The position numbers and the translations under genes are program-made. From assembly GCA_902491565.1 (NCBI GenBank), contig CABUIE010000002.1, positions 109,807 through 173,806 of the forward strand: a DNA stretch of 64,000 nt, read 5' to 3'. The notes beneath the pieces are model-generated. The model searched no databases, was not told the origin of the DNA, and saw only the letters and a list, made by a program, of their open reading frames with translations. This DNA is from an uncultured Collinsella sp. GTDB taxonomy: Bacteria; Actinomycetota; Coriobacteriia; Coriobacteriales; Coriobacteriaceae. Below are positions 49,505-59,600 of this stretch, in pieces; positions within the stretch are counted from its first letter, which is position 1, and each line of letters opens with the position of its first letter.

Positions 49505-49972
49505 ATGGATACCCTTCCCATCACCACGCCGCGCCAAGCCGGCATCTACGTGCGTCAGGCGCGCGAGGCGCAGGGGATCACCCGTGCCGCCCTCGCTAAA
49601 AAAGCCGGTGTTTCGGAACGCCTGCTCGCATCGCTCGAGCTGGGAGATGCCACGGGCATTCGGCTCGACAAGCTGCTGGCAGTTTTCGGTGCTCTTGGAC
49701 TGGCGCTCGCCGCTCAAGGGGATATAGGCGAAACGAAAAATGAGCAACCAGTCGACGCCCCGCATGCTGATCAACCTTGCAGCACCTCCAGACGCCATCA
49801 CGCCCAACGTCTTCATCATCGCAACCGTCGCAGCACAACCATTCCGGCTCTTGCAGATGCCCCCTTTACGTCCGAGCTCTACGACAGGGCCTTCGCCGAT
49901 TTCGCCATGTCCAATCTCGGAGTCTCGATTGCCACAAACGCATCTAGCCAAACCATGCCCGAAGGGAAATAG
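49505..49972 (+). CDS. hipB: HipB-like XRE antitoxin/repressor
   Basis: 155 residues. Residues about 12-70 (AGIYVRQAREAQGITRAALAKKAGVSERLLASLELGDATGIRLDKLLAVFGALGLAL) form a Cro/CI-type HTH. The C-terminal 80 residues are low-complexity and unlike classical HipB (88 residues in E. coli), possibly a flexible tail for HipA contact or degradation. AGGAG precedes ATG 49505. hipA starts 3 bases after the stop. It should bind the repeated operator upstream and neutralise HipA. Confidence 0.82.
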   Translation: MDTLPITTPRQAGIYVRQAREAQGITRAALAKKAGVSERLLASLELGDATGIRLDKLLAVFGALGLALAAQGDIGETKNEQPVDAPHADQPCSTSRRHHAQRLHHRNRRSTTIPALADAPFTSELYDRAFADFAMSNLGVSIATNASSQTMPEGK

Positions 49973-49975
49973 CCA

Positions 49976-51280
49976 ATGGCCAGAACATCACTTCGGACCA
50001 TTATTTGCGGCGTGCCTGCTGGAACGCTCACGCAAGATGAGAACGGTCTTATCAGCTTTACCTACGATCATGACTATGACGGGCCAGCCCTATCGACCAA
50101 CATACCCGTATCGAATCGCACATACGGACAACAGGTCATGAATCCGTACCTGTTTGGCCTTCTACCCGACAGCGAGGACCAACGAAAAGCGATTGCCGCC
50201 GAATTCGACGTTAGGCCCAACAATCCCGTTGCGTTGCTCAGCCATATCGGACTCGACTGTCCGGGCGGCGTGCAGTTTTGTGCCGAAGAAGATACCGACG
50301 CCGTCCTGCATCGCGCTGGCGAATACCGCCCTATAGACAACCACGAAATTGCTCTTCGTCTCAAGTCGATCAGAGATGACCGCGATGCATCGTGGATGGG
50401 TCTAGATGAAAGTTGGTCACTTGGAGGCAACCAGGGCAAGTTCGCGCTCGCGTTCATAAACGGCCGCTGGTGCGAATGCATGGGCTCCTCGCCCACGACG
50501 CATATTTTCAAAAATGGCGTTATCGGATTTAAACTCGAGGCTCTCAATGAGTTTGTCTGCATGAAAAGCGCCCAGCGCGTCGGCATCGCAACGGCAAACG
50601 TCGAATATCGTATGTTTGAGGACGAACCTGCCCTCATTGTTGAGCGCTATGACCGCGTGAAAGTCAAAGACGGAACGATCAGGCGCCTACATCAAGAAGA
50701 CCTCTGTCAGGCACTTGGGGTGATGCCCGCCCAAAAGTACACGGCAGACGGCGGCCCGACCGCACGCGATATTCAGGAACTCCTCGTCAATACGAGCCAT
50801 CATCAACTTAACCTGTATCTGTTTACGCAGATACTTTTCTTTAACGCCATCATCGGCGCACCGGACGCGCATGCGAAGAACTATTCCCTGCTTCTTGGAA
50901 ACGGCGGCACAGCTATGATGGCCCGTATGTATGACGTTGCATCTGGGCTGGCATACGAACGTATGCGGCGAAAAGCGCGCCTCGCCATGAGCGTTGGCGG
51001 CGAAAACCGTGTGGGACGCATCGGTCCAGGCGCTATCCGCCGATACCACGGTATGGGCGACCCCGCGCTGGAGGCGGCACTCACCGATGCCGGGCTATCC
51101 GAGAAGTTTTGCTTTGCGACCATGATGGACCTCGCCTACGAGGTACCCATTTGCATGGAAGAGGTCATGGACGAATACGCCGACCTGCCCGGCATGGCGG
51201 ACCTACGCGAGCATATGCTCGGCCCCGTCCGCGAAAACTGCAAGCGCACCCTCGACCTCATCAAGGCGGATATGGGCTAG
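49976..51280 (+). CDS. hipA: HipA-like serine/threonine kinase toxin
   Basis: 434 residues. Conserved HipA features are NPYLFGLLPD near residue 46, the P-loop-like SLGGNQGKFAL (about 148-158), LIVERYDR, RLHQEDLCQALG, the catalytic loop NAIIGAPDAHAKNYSLL (about 291-307) with Asp and Asn, and the metal-site segment MYDVASGL. In E. coli HipA phosphorylates GltX and induces persistence. All key residues appear intact. It forms an operon with hipB. A second HipA-like gene lies 8 kb upstream. Confidence 0.9.
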   Translation: MARTSLRTIICGVPAGTLTQDENGLISFTYDHDYDGPALSTNIPVSNRTYGQQVMNPYLFGLLPDSEDQRKAIAAEFDVRPNNPVALLSHIGLDCPGGVQFCAEEDTDAVLHRAGEYRPIDNHEIALRLKSIRDDRDASWMGLDESWSLGGNQGKFALAFINGRWCECMGSSPTTHIFKNGVIGFKLEALNEFVCMKSAQRVGIATANVEYRMFEDEPALIVERYDRVKVKDGTIRRLHQEDLCQALGVMPAQKYTADGGPTARDIQELLVNTSHHQLNLYLFTQILFFNAIIGAPDAHAKNYSLLLGNGGTAMMARMYDVASGLAYERMRRKARLAMSVGGENRVGRIGPGAIRRYHGMGDPALEAALTDAGLSEKFCFATMMDLAYEVPICMEEVMDEYADLPGMADLREHMLGPVRENCKRTLDLIKADMG

Positions 51281-51405
51281 ACGTTCGCAATTTCCCATTT
51301 CTTAAAAGAAAGGAGGGGCACCCGTCGCAAAAGCTCGGATGTCCCCTCTCGTAATGTCATTTGCAATCCGCTAGCACGTGGCTCGGACTGCTGCTAGCGC
51401 AACCT

Positions 51406-52863
51406 TTACGCAGCGAGGCGCTTGAGGACGTCGATGAGCAGCTCGTAGAAGCGCTCGGCAGAGGCGAGCTCCATGCTCTCGTCCGGGGTGTGGACATCGG
51501 AGAGCGTCGGGCCCACGGCGATGGCGTCCAGGCCGTGCAGGGCCTCGGCAAACAGGCCGCACTCAAGGCCGGCGTGAATGGACTCGATGCGCAGCTCGGA
51601 GCCAAAGAGCTCTCGATAGCTCTCGACAAAGACTTCGCGGACCGGCGAATGCTCGGCATAGCTCCAGCCGGGATACTCGAACTCAAACTTGGCGTCGAAG
51701 CCCAGGACATCGGCCAGCGTCTGCAGGCGGTCCTTGAACTCGTTCTGCAGCGAGGTGATCGAGGAGCGCGGGGACAGCATGATCTTGACCTCGTCGTCAG
51801 AAGTGGCAACCACACCGATGTTGGAGGAAACCTCGACGGAGCCGTCGGTGGCGACGTTGCGGCGAATCACGCCGTTAGGGGCAAGACGCAGGGCGCGGAT
51901 GAGGGCAAGCGCGGACTTCTGGTCCATGGCCTCGACCTCGGCGTCGTCGGCAATCTCGACGGTACAGGTAAAGCCGGGGTCGAAGACCTCGAGCTCGGCA
52001 GTGACGTCGGCGATGATGCCCTTTGCGATCTGGGCCGCGGCCTCGGCGGCAGCGTGGTCGGCGTAGACCAGAACAGCTTTGCACTCACGGTTGATGGCGT
52101 TGTCCTTGGTGCCGCCGTTAAAGCTAACGATGGCGGGCTCGCCGGCGACCATCAGGCGGTCGATGATGCGGGCCATGATGAGGTTGCCGTTGCCGCGCTC
52201 CAGGTGGATGTCGGCGCCGGAGTGACCGCCCAACAGGCCAGAAATCTCGAGCGTGAGGGTGCTACCGGTCTTGTGCTCGCGCGCGATCGGGCAGGTGTAG
52301 GTAACGACGACGCCGCCGGCGCAGCTGACGGTGGCAACGCCCTCTTCCTCGGAGTCAAGGTTAATCATGGTGCGGGCGCTAATCTGGGACTTGTCGAGCG
52401 TCTCGGCGCCGACCAGGCCAGTCTCCTCGTCGGTGGTGAATACGCACTCGAGGGCCGGATGGGCAATCGAATCGTCGTTGAGCACAGTAAGCATAAGCGC
52501 GACGGCGATGCCGTTGTCAGCGCCCAGCGTAGTACCGTTAGCGGTGAGGACGCCGTCCTTGACGACCAGGTCGATACCATCGGTCGTAAAGTCGTGCTCA
52601 ACGGAGCCCAACTTGTCGCACACCATATCGATGTGGCCCTGCAGCATCACGGTCGGAGCATTCGAGGCACCGGCAGATGCGGGCTTGCGAATGATGACGT
52701 TGTAGACCTCGTCCTGGTACACATCGAGGCCGCGCTCCTTGGCAAACGCGACCAGGAAATCGCTGATGCCCTTCTCGTTACCAGACCCACGGGGAATCGC
52801 GCTGACCTCCTCAAAGAAATGGAACAGCTGGGCGGGCTCGTAGCCGGTAATCTTGTAGTCCAT
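51406..52863 (-). CDS. pepD: Aminoacyl-histidine dipeptidase (PepD)
   Basis: A 485-residue M20-family metallopeptidase cutting dipeptides such as carnosine-like Xaa-His. Metal-site motifs are LQGHIDMVCDK (His and Asp), TLGADNGIAVALML, FTTDEETGLVGA (catalytic Glu pair) and SGLLGGHSGADIHLERGNGN. AAGGAGG precedes ATG 52863; the upstream in-frame extension is not supported. It is monocistronic, between hipA (convergent) and clpC. Confidence 0.94.
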   Translation of the reverse strand: MDYKITGYEPAQLFHFFEEVSAIPRGSGNEKGISDFLVAFAKERGLDVYQDEVYNVIIRKPASAGASNAPTVMLQGHIDMVCDKLGSVEHDFTTDGIDLVVKDGVLTANGTTLGADNGIAVALMLTVLNDDSIAHPALECVFTTDEETGLVGAETLDKSQISARTMINLDSEEEGVATVSCAGGVVVTYTCPIAREHKTGSTLTLEISGLLGGHSGADIHLERGNGNLIMARIIDRLMVAGEPAIVSFNGGTKDNAINRECKAVLVYADHAAAEAAAQIAKGIIADVTAELEVFDPGFTCTVEIADDAEVEAMDQKSALALIRALRLAPNGVIRRNVATDGSVEVSSNIGVVATSDDEVKIMLSPRSSITSLQNEFKDRLQTLADVLGFDAKFEFEYPGWSYAEHSPVREVFVESYRELFGSELRIESIHAGLECGLFAEALHGLDAIAVGPTLSDVHTPDESMELASAERFYELLIDVLKRLAA

Positions 52864-53017
52864 GGTGCCTCCTTGGCGCAACTGGTTAGACAGTAAGACA
52901 TGCGCCTTGTATATTCCCAGACTTTGCCTGCATAAACCAGTCGAAAACGCCGAGCGCCCCCGCATCATCGGCTAACGGTGGACCGTATAGCGCAACAGTC
53001 ACAACTTCCGCAGCTCT

Positions 53018-53052
53018 ACAAATCGAGGCGCCCTTTCCGGAGCGCCTCGATT
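53018..53052 (-). terminator. Terminator after clpC
   Basis: AATCGAGGCGC / GCGCCTCGATT around CCTTTCCGGA; read on the minus strand it ends in ATTTGT, about 26 bases beyond the clpC stop. Confidence 0.75.
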
Positions 53053-53077
53053 GCGCGTATCAAATTGTCGCCACGCC

Positions 53078-55720
53078 CTACAGCGCGCCGGAACCGGCTT
53101 GCATCATGCCGCCGGGGCCCGAGGTCACGCCGCCGCTCACGGGCGCGGCGTTGCCGGTGTGCGGTACCGCCGGGGCGGTATCGCCACCAAGCGTGCCCGC
53201 CGGACGCGGTGCCGGAATCTCGCCCGTGCCGTGACTAAAGACAAACTTGCCGTCGGCCACATCGCACTGAACGGTATCGCCCTCGCCCCACTCACCGGCC
53301 AGCAGTTCCTCGGACAGCGGGTCCTCAATGAGCTTTTGGATGGCACGGCGCAGCGGACGCGCGCCATTGGTGAGGTCGGTGCCCTCGGCCACAATCTTGT
53401 CGTAGGCCGCATCGGTGAGCTTGATGTTCATGCCGTTGGCAATCAGGCGTTGACGCAGGTCGTCCACCAGCAGGTGCGCGATCTTGGTCAGATTCTCGCC
53501 CGAAAGCTTCTGGAACACCACGATGTCGTCGATACGGTTGAGCAGCTCGGGGCGGAACAGGCGCTTAAGTTCGCCCATCGCACGACCCTTAATCTCGCTC
53601 GAGGTAAGACCCTGCTCGCCGGTGGTGCCAAAGCCAACGCTCGCATCCTGCGCAATCTCGCGGGCGCCCACGTTGGACGTCATGATGATCACGGTGTTGC
53701 GGAAGTCAACCGTCTTGCCCTGGCTATCGGTCAGACGACCCTCCTCCAGCACCTGCAGCAGGATGTTGAAGATGTCGGGATGCGCCTTCTCGATCTCGTC
53801 GAACAGCACGACCGAGTACGGGTGGCGACGAACGGCCTTGGTGAGCTGGCCGCCCTCGTCGTGACCGACGTAACCCGGAGGGCTACCGATGAGCTTGGAG
53901 ACCTCGAACTCGCTACCGAACTCGGACATGTCGAAGCTGATGAGTGCATCCTTGCTGCCAAAGAGGTACTCGGCGAGCGTCTTGGCGAGCTCGGTCTTGC
54001 CCGTGCCGGTGGGACCCAGGAAGATAAAGCTGCCGCCGGGGCGACGCGGGTCCTTGAGCGGCGAACGGCTGCGGCGCACGGCCTTGGCAACTGCCTCGAC
54101 AGCCTCATCCTGACCGATGATGCGCGTCTTGAGCACGCTTTCGGCTTGCAGCAGGCGACGGCTCTCGCTCTCGGTAAGCGAGGACACCGGCACGCCCGAA
54201 GTCACGGACACGATGTCGGCGATCTGAGAGACATCGATGGTGAGCGGGCTGGCGTCGAGCTCGGCGGTCCAGGCGGCCTTGGCCTCGGCGAGTTCAATCT
54301 CGGCGGCCTTCTGCTGCTCGGTGATCTCGGCGGCCTTGTTCATGTCGTCGCTCTCGGTGGCCTCCTGCGCGGCGGCCTTGAGCTCCTCTATGCGATGCTC
54401 GGCCTCGCGCACCGGCTCGGGCGCGCGATTCGCGGCGATGCGAGCGCGTGCGCCGGCCTCGTCAATGAGGTCGATGGCCTTATCGGGCAGGAAGCGATCC
54501 TGGATGTAGCGGTTGGAAAGGTTCGCGGCGGCCTCGATAGCACCCTGCGTATAGCGCACATGGTGGTGCTCCTCGTAGCGCGGCTTGAGCGCGGTCAGGA
54601 TCTTGACCGTGTCCTCGACGCTCGGCTCCTCGACATCGATGGTCTGGAAGCGACGCTCGAAGGCCGGATCCTTGGTGAGGTACTTGCGGAATTCCTCGGC
54701 CGTGGTGGCGCCGATAATCTGGAAGGCGCCGCGCGCGAGCACGGGCTTGAGCATGGAGCTCGCGTCGATGGAGCCCTCGGCAGAACCGGCACCGATGATG
54801 GTGTGCATCTCATCGATAAACAGGATGACGTCGTCGGCCTCGGTGGCCTCCTGGATCACGTTCTTGAGGCGCTCCTCGAACTCGCCACGATACTTGGCGC
54901 CCGCCACGAGGCCCGGCAGGTCGAGCGTCCAGATATTCTGGTTCATGAGGTTCTCGGGCACGTTGCCGGCTGCAATCTGCTGAGCCAGGCCCTCGACGAT
55001 GGCCGTCTTGCCCACGCCGGGGTCGCCCAGAATGAGCGGGTTGTTCTTGGTGCGGCGCGAAAGAATTTCCATCATACGCTGGACTTCCTTTTCGCGACCG
55101 ATCACGGGGTCGAGCTCGCCATCGCGCGCTTTCTGCGTGAGGTTGGTCGCGAACTGCTTAAGCGTATCGGTGCCACTCCCCTTTTGCTGAGAGGCATCCG
55201 AGCCGCTAAAGAACGGCAGGCCCGCACCGGGACGACCAGCACCGGCGCCGGCGAGCGGACGCTTCTTGTCCTGGTCCTTGGCAGTGAGTTTCTCGATAGC
55301 CTTTTTGATGGAGGCGGACGACACACCCAGGCGCATGAGGATGTCCATGGCCATGCCGTTGCCCTCTTCGACGATTCCGATCAGCAAGTGCTCGGTCGAC
55401 ACGTAGGTCTGGTTGTTCTCACGCGCCACGCGGAATGAACGCTCCATCACACTAATGACGAGCGGCGTAAAGGCGAGCTTGGCCGCCTCGGTCTCCTCAC
55501 TGGGCTCGGGAACCGTGGTCTGGACCTCCTTGAGGGTGTCCATGATGTCGTCGTAGGAGATATCAAGCGAGCGCAGCGCCTCGGCAGCGATGCCCTCGTC
55601 CTCCTTGGCGAGTGCGAGCAGCAGGTGCTCGGTGCCCACCTTATTTGAGTGCAGATCGAGCGCCTCCTGTTTGGCCATCGACATGACCTTGCGCGCTCGA
55701 TCGGTAAATCTATCTAACAT
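53078..55720 (-). CDS. clpC: ClpC-type AAA+ unfoldase
   Basis: 880 residues. Two Clp-N repeats (1-150: MLDRFTDRARKVMSMAKQEALDLHSNKVGTEHLLLAL) are followed by AAA1 (GDPGVGKT, FIDEMHTIIGAGSAEGSIDASSMLKPVLARG), a coiled-coil middle region and AAA2 (GPTGTGKT, LFDEIEKAHPDIFNILLQVLEEG). It unfolds substrates for ClpP or acts as a chaperone. A Pro/Gly/Ala-rich C-terminal tail (about 40 residues) is an extension. ATG 55720 follows AAGGA; the ORF extends 11 codons further but the family starts here. No clpP is in the window. Confidence 0.95.
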   Translation of the reverse strand: MLDRFTDRARKVMSMAKQEALDLHSNKVGTEHLLLALAKEDEGIAAEALRSLDISYDDIMDTLKEVQTTVPEPSEETEAAKLAFTPLVISVMERSFRVARENNQTYVSTEHLLIGIVEEGNGMAMDILMRLGVSSASIKKAIEKLTAKDQDKKRPLAGAGAGRPGAGLPFFSGSDASQQKGSGTDTLKQFATNLTQKARDGELDPVIGREKEVQRMMEILSRRTKNNPLILGDPGVGKTAIVEGLAQQIAAGNVPENLMNQNIWTLDLPGLVAGAKYRGEFEERLKNVIQEATEADDVILFIDEMHTIIGAGSAEGSIDASSMLKPVLARGAFQIIGATTAEEFRKYLTKDPAFERRFQTIDVEEPSVEDTVKILTALKPRYEEHHHVRYTQGAIEAAANLSNRYIQDRFLPDKAIDLIDEAGARARIAANRAPEPVREAEHRIEELKAAAQEATESDDMNKAAEITEQQKAAEIELAEAKAAWTAELDASPLTIDVSQIADIVSVTSGVPVSSLTESESRRLLQAESVLKTRIIGQDEAVEAVAKAVRRSRSPLKDPRRPGGSFIFLGPTGTGKTELAKTLAEYLFGSKDALISFDMSEFGSEFEVSKLIGSPPGYVGHDEGGQLTKAVRRHPYSVVLFDEIEKAHPDIFNILLQVLEEGRLTDSQGKTVDFRNTVIIMTSNVGAREIAQDASVGFGTTGEQGLTSSEIKGRAMGELKRLFRPELLNRIDDIVVFQKLSGENLTKIAHLLVDDLRQRLIANGMNIKLTDAAYDKIVAEGTDLTNGARPLRRAIQKLIEDPLSEELLAGEWGEGDTVQCDVADGKFVFSHGTGEIPAPRPAGTLGGDTAPAVPHTGNAAPVSGGVTSGPGGMMQAGSGAL

Positions 55721-55912
55721 GCTCGTTTCCTTACATGAGTTCATCGAAATCAAAACGCCCGCCCGTCGGCGGCGCTTTTGTCTCTTTACCCATAGGTTGT
55801 CTATGTTAACAGCTGGAGGAATATCTATAAACCCGGCTCACATGAATGCAGGTTATGACCGCATCGCGGGACTCACCGCGCGATGCGCGACAGGCGCCCC
55901 GCAAGAGAAACC

Positions 55913-56602
55913 CTAGGCGTCTTTCACCACGTCGGGACTCGTCGCACGCGATGCGCGATAGGCATCGGCCTCCTTGGAGACGCGTTCGAGCAGCTCGGAT
56001 GTATCGACGCCCTCGACTTGCGCGACCGTTTCCACCGTCTGCATGGCGACCGCCCTCAGGTACGCGCACGCGCTGTCCCCCGGCTGCTCGAGGTCTATCT
56101 CCTCGCCGCCCTCCCGGGCAAAGCCGACCGCCATCACAAAGCCCATGATGCCCGAGACCAGAAAGCCCACCGCAAAGCTCGAATCTGCCTTGAGCTCTTC
56201 TCCGTCGGGGTGGACGATCTCTCTCACGCGGTCGATGATGATCGTATGGATGCCCTGCACGACCTGCTCGGCGGCACCCGCCCTCATGGTGATGACGATG
56301 CGCCGCAGCAGGCAGCGGACGTCGCGCCGGTCGAACGCCGAAAGGTCGCCCTCGCTCGAAAAATGCCAGAGGGCATCGGTGATGAGCTCGTTATCCTGCA
56401 GCAGCTGGGCTATGGCGATGGCGACGAGTTCATCGAAATCGTGAAAATAGTAGTAAAACGTTCCGCGATTGCACTGGGCGGCGCGGGTCACCTCGCCAAC
56501 CGACAGCTCGAAGATGCTGTTGTTCTCGATGAGCTCCCAAAACGCCTCGATGATACGGGTGCGTGCATCGGGCGCATCGGCGTCCTTACGCGGTCTCGCC
56601 AT
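55913..56602 (-). CDS. TetR-family transcriptional regulator
   Basis: 229 residues. The N-terminal HTH (TRIIEAFWELIENNSIFELSVGEVTRAAQCNRGTFYYYFHDFDELVAIAI) is typical TetR; the C-terminal ligand domain is divergent. ATG 56602 lies within the last codons of the large activase gene, overlapping by 17 bases, so the two are co-transcribed and coupled. The perfect palindrome AATACAACAG-A-CTGTTGTATT upstream of the activase gene is the likely operator, making this a self-regulating operon. Confidence 0.85.
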   Translation of the reverse strand: MARPRKDADAPDARTRIIEAFWELIENNSIFELSVGEVTRAAQCNRGTFYYYFHDFDELVAIAIAQLLQDNELITDALWHFSSEGDLSAFDRRDVRCLLRRIVITMRAGAAEQVVQGIHTIIIDRVREIVHPDGEELKADSSFAVGFLVSGIMGFVMAVGFAREGGEEIDLEQPGDSACAYLRAVAMQTVETVAQVEGVDTSELLERVSKEADAYRASRATSPDVVKDA

Positions 56603-59600
56603 GCGCCTCACCGCACCCCTGCGCCTTGGCGTTCATGATGAGCATCTGAAGACGGTTCTCCACGTTGGCGAAGCTCACGTCGGGATCGTAGTCGAGCGGC
56701 AGGAACTGCGCCGTGGGATACTGCTCCTTGAGCGCATGGATGAGCCCGCGCCCCACGACATGGTTGGGCAGACACCCGAACGGCTGCAGGATCACGAAGT
56801 TGCGGCAGCCGCGCTTGGCGTGCTCGAGGATCTCCGCCGGAATCAGCACGCCCTCGCCCGCATCGAACGTATGGTGCAGGATCTTATCGCTCGCGCGCAC
56901 GAGCTCGGGCATGCGCGTCGGCGGCTCGTAGAGCGGGCTCGCCGCGCCCAGGCGGTCGCAACGGTCGTGCGCGAGCTCGAACAGGTTGTCCGCCGTGGCG
57001 TACCAGGCCTTTTCGGGCAGCGACAGGTCGACGTGGAACTCGCGCGACTGCGCATGCTTGTAGAAATAGGTCTTGCGGATCACGTCGGTCATGCGCGCCT
57101 CGATGACCTCGAGCCCGTTGTCCTCGAGGTAGCGCTCAATCTCGTGGTTGGCGCCGAGATGGAAATTGAGCAGGTACTCGCCCACGATGAGAACGGTCGG
57201 ATGCGGGTTCGAGCGGTCGTACGGAACGGCGTCCATGATCGCAAGCGCGCGTTTGAAGCCCGTCGCCTGGCCTCTCAGCCCGGAGCGCTCCATGCCCTCG
57301 ATAACCTCATCGAGCGCGCGGTCGAACGCAGCGTCCGCCGCGCCCTTCTCGAGCTCGTAGGGACGGATGCGCCTAAGCATGGCCTCGAGGGCATCGATCA
57401 TGGGAAGACCGTAGGCGATCTGGATGCTCGGGCCAAGGCCGAGCTTGAAGCCCGGATGCGCATTGTGGGCATCGACGTCGTCGTTGGTGAGCACCGGGAC
57501 ATAGTCGTATCCCGCGTCGTCGAGCGCGCGGCGCAGCAGGGGCATGTAGTGCGTCAGGCGGCAGTCGCCGATATACTTGCCAGTCACCACGGCGACGTCG
57601 TGCGGGTCGTACTTACCGCTCTCGAGTGCCGCGAGCGCCTCGCCGATCACGATTTGCGCGGGGAAGCAGATGTCGTTGTGCACATAGCGTTTGCCCAGGC
57701 GGATGGCATCCTCGCGCCCGATATCAAGGGCCTCGGCGCGCACGCCCTGATTGCGCATCGCCGCGGTCATGAGCCTGCAGAACGCATGGGAGGTGTTGGG
57801 GACCAGCGCGATCTTGTCGTGCCGGTCGCGCTTGGTGTACTTGACCTTATACGGGTCGTCGAGCGGATGGACCGCGTGCACCCGGGCGCCCTCGGCACGC
57901 TCCTCCGCGCGACGACGGTTGACCGACTCGATAAACGAACGCACACGAATGCCCATGGGACCGGCGACGTCGCTCTCATCGAGCTTGATCATCATCGGAA
58001 CCTTGGAGCCCATCTCGCCCATCATGCGCGCGATCTCGTCGGTGAGATACGCATCGTGGCCGCAGCCGAAGCTGCCCATCTGCACGAGCTCGAGCTCGGG
58101 CGTCGATGCGACGATGACCGCGCACGACAGCATGCGCGCATGGTAGTTGTTCACGATGTCGATGCGGCTGTTGGAAAGATCGACGTTGCAGACCCCCGGC
58201 ACCGCATCGGGCGTCAGCACGGGGATGCCGCGCTCAGAGAAGAGCTTGGGCAGCCCGTGGTTGACCAGCGGGTCGTTGTGGTACGGGCGCGAAGCGATCA
58301 CCACCGCGTAGCCGCCGTCCTCGCGCACGTTCTCGAGCACCTGCCTGCCGCGCAGCTGCAGCTGGTTCTCAAACGTCTCCTGCGCGCGGTCCGCCTGCTC
58401 GGTCGCCTTGGCAACCAGGTCGGCATCGATATCGAAGGTCTCCTTGCACCACGCCTTGAGCTGGCGGTTTCGGTCGCCCTCGTCGTACCAGTGGAACAGC
58501 GGCGTATCGAACGGAACGCCGAAACGCTCCTCCGGGTTATCGGAATTGCGCATCACGTAGGGGTATCCCTTTACGACGGCGCACATCCACTCGCTGGTAG
58601 AGGCGGCGTTTTCGGTGGGCACCGTCGTGATGATGGGCATGAAGATGCGGTCGACGCCGGCGTCGACGAGATTGCGGATGTGCCCGTGGACGAGCTTGGC
58701 CGGGAAGCACACGGTGTCGGATGTGACGTGCGCCAGACCGCGCTCGTACATCGCCTTGGTGCTGCGTCCCGAGACGCGCACCTTAAAGCCGAGCGTGCTG
58801 AAGAACGTCGACCAGAACGGCATGGTGTCCCAGAACTCGAGCACACGGGGAATGCCGATCGTGACATCGCGCCCCCCGCTGACGGGAACCGTGGGGTACG
58901 ACTCGAACAGCAGCTTCTCGCGGTCGACAAAGAGATTGGGGGCAGCCGCGGTCCGGTCGCGCCCCGTGCCGGGTGCCTGTGCCTCGCAAGCACCCTGCGG
59001 ACGCAGCTCCTCCGCCGCGGGAACCTCGCGCACGAGCTCATCCCATGAGATGGCGCCGCCGCGCGGGCAGCGATTGCCCGTGACGTAAAGCGAGCCGTCG
59101 CCAAATGCCACGACCGCGCGCTGGCAGCGGTTGTTGCACCGACGGCAGGTAACGCCGCCGAACTCGCGATGCTCGAAGCGCTCCACGGCATCGAGCCCGA
59201 TAAACGACGTGCCGGCGTCGCCCTTGCGGCATTCCTCGCGCGCGAGCAGGGCGATACCGATAGCGCCCATCAGCCCCGGGTGGGGCGCACGCGTGACGGG
59301 TTTGCCCAGATACTGCTCGAATGCGCGCAGCACCGCGTCGTTTCGGAACGTGCCGCCCTGGACGACGACTTTGTCGCCCAGACGGTTGAGATTTGAAACG
59401 CGAATGACCTTGGTGAACACGTTCTCGATAATCGAACGGCAGAGACCGGCCATGATGTCGCCCGGACCCTTACCGCGCCGCTGCTCGGAAACGACGCTGC
59501 TGTTCATGAACACCGTGCAGCGGCTGCCGAGAACGGCGGGGGCTTTGGACGAAAATGCCTCGGTCGCGATATCCTCAACGGCTATTCCGAGGTTTTTGGC

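Noticed and set aside
51314..51348. Terminator after hipA
   Set aside because: GAGGGGCA/TGTCCCCTC pairing is possible but without a clear U-tract; evidence too weak to list.
55721..55912. CIRCE, HAIR or CtsR operator before clpC
   Set aside because: No TTAGCACTC inverted repeat, no CTTGAGT repeat and no GGTCAAA heptad repeat found.
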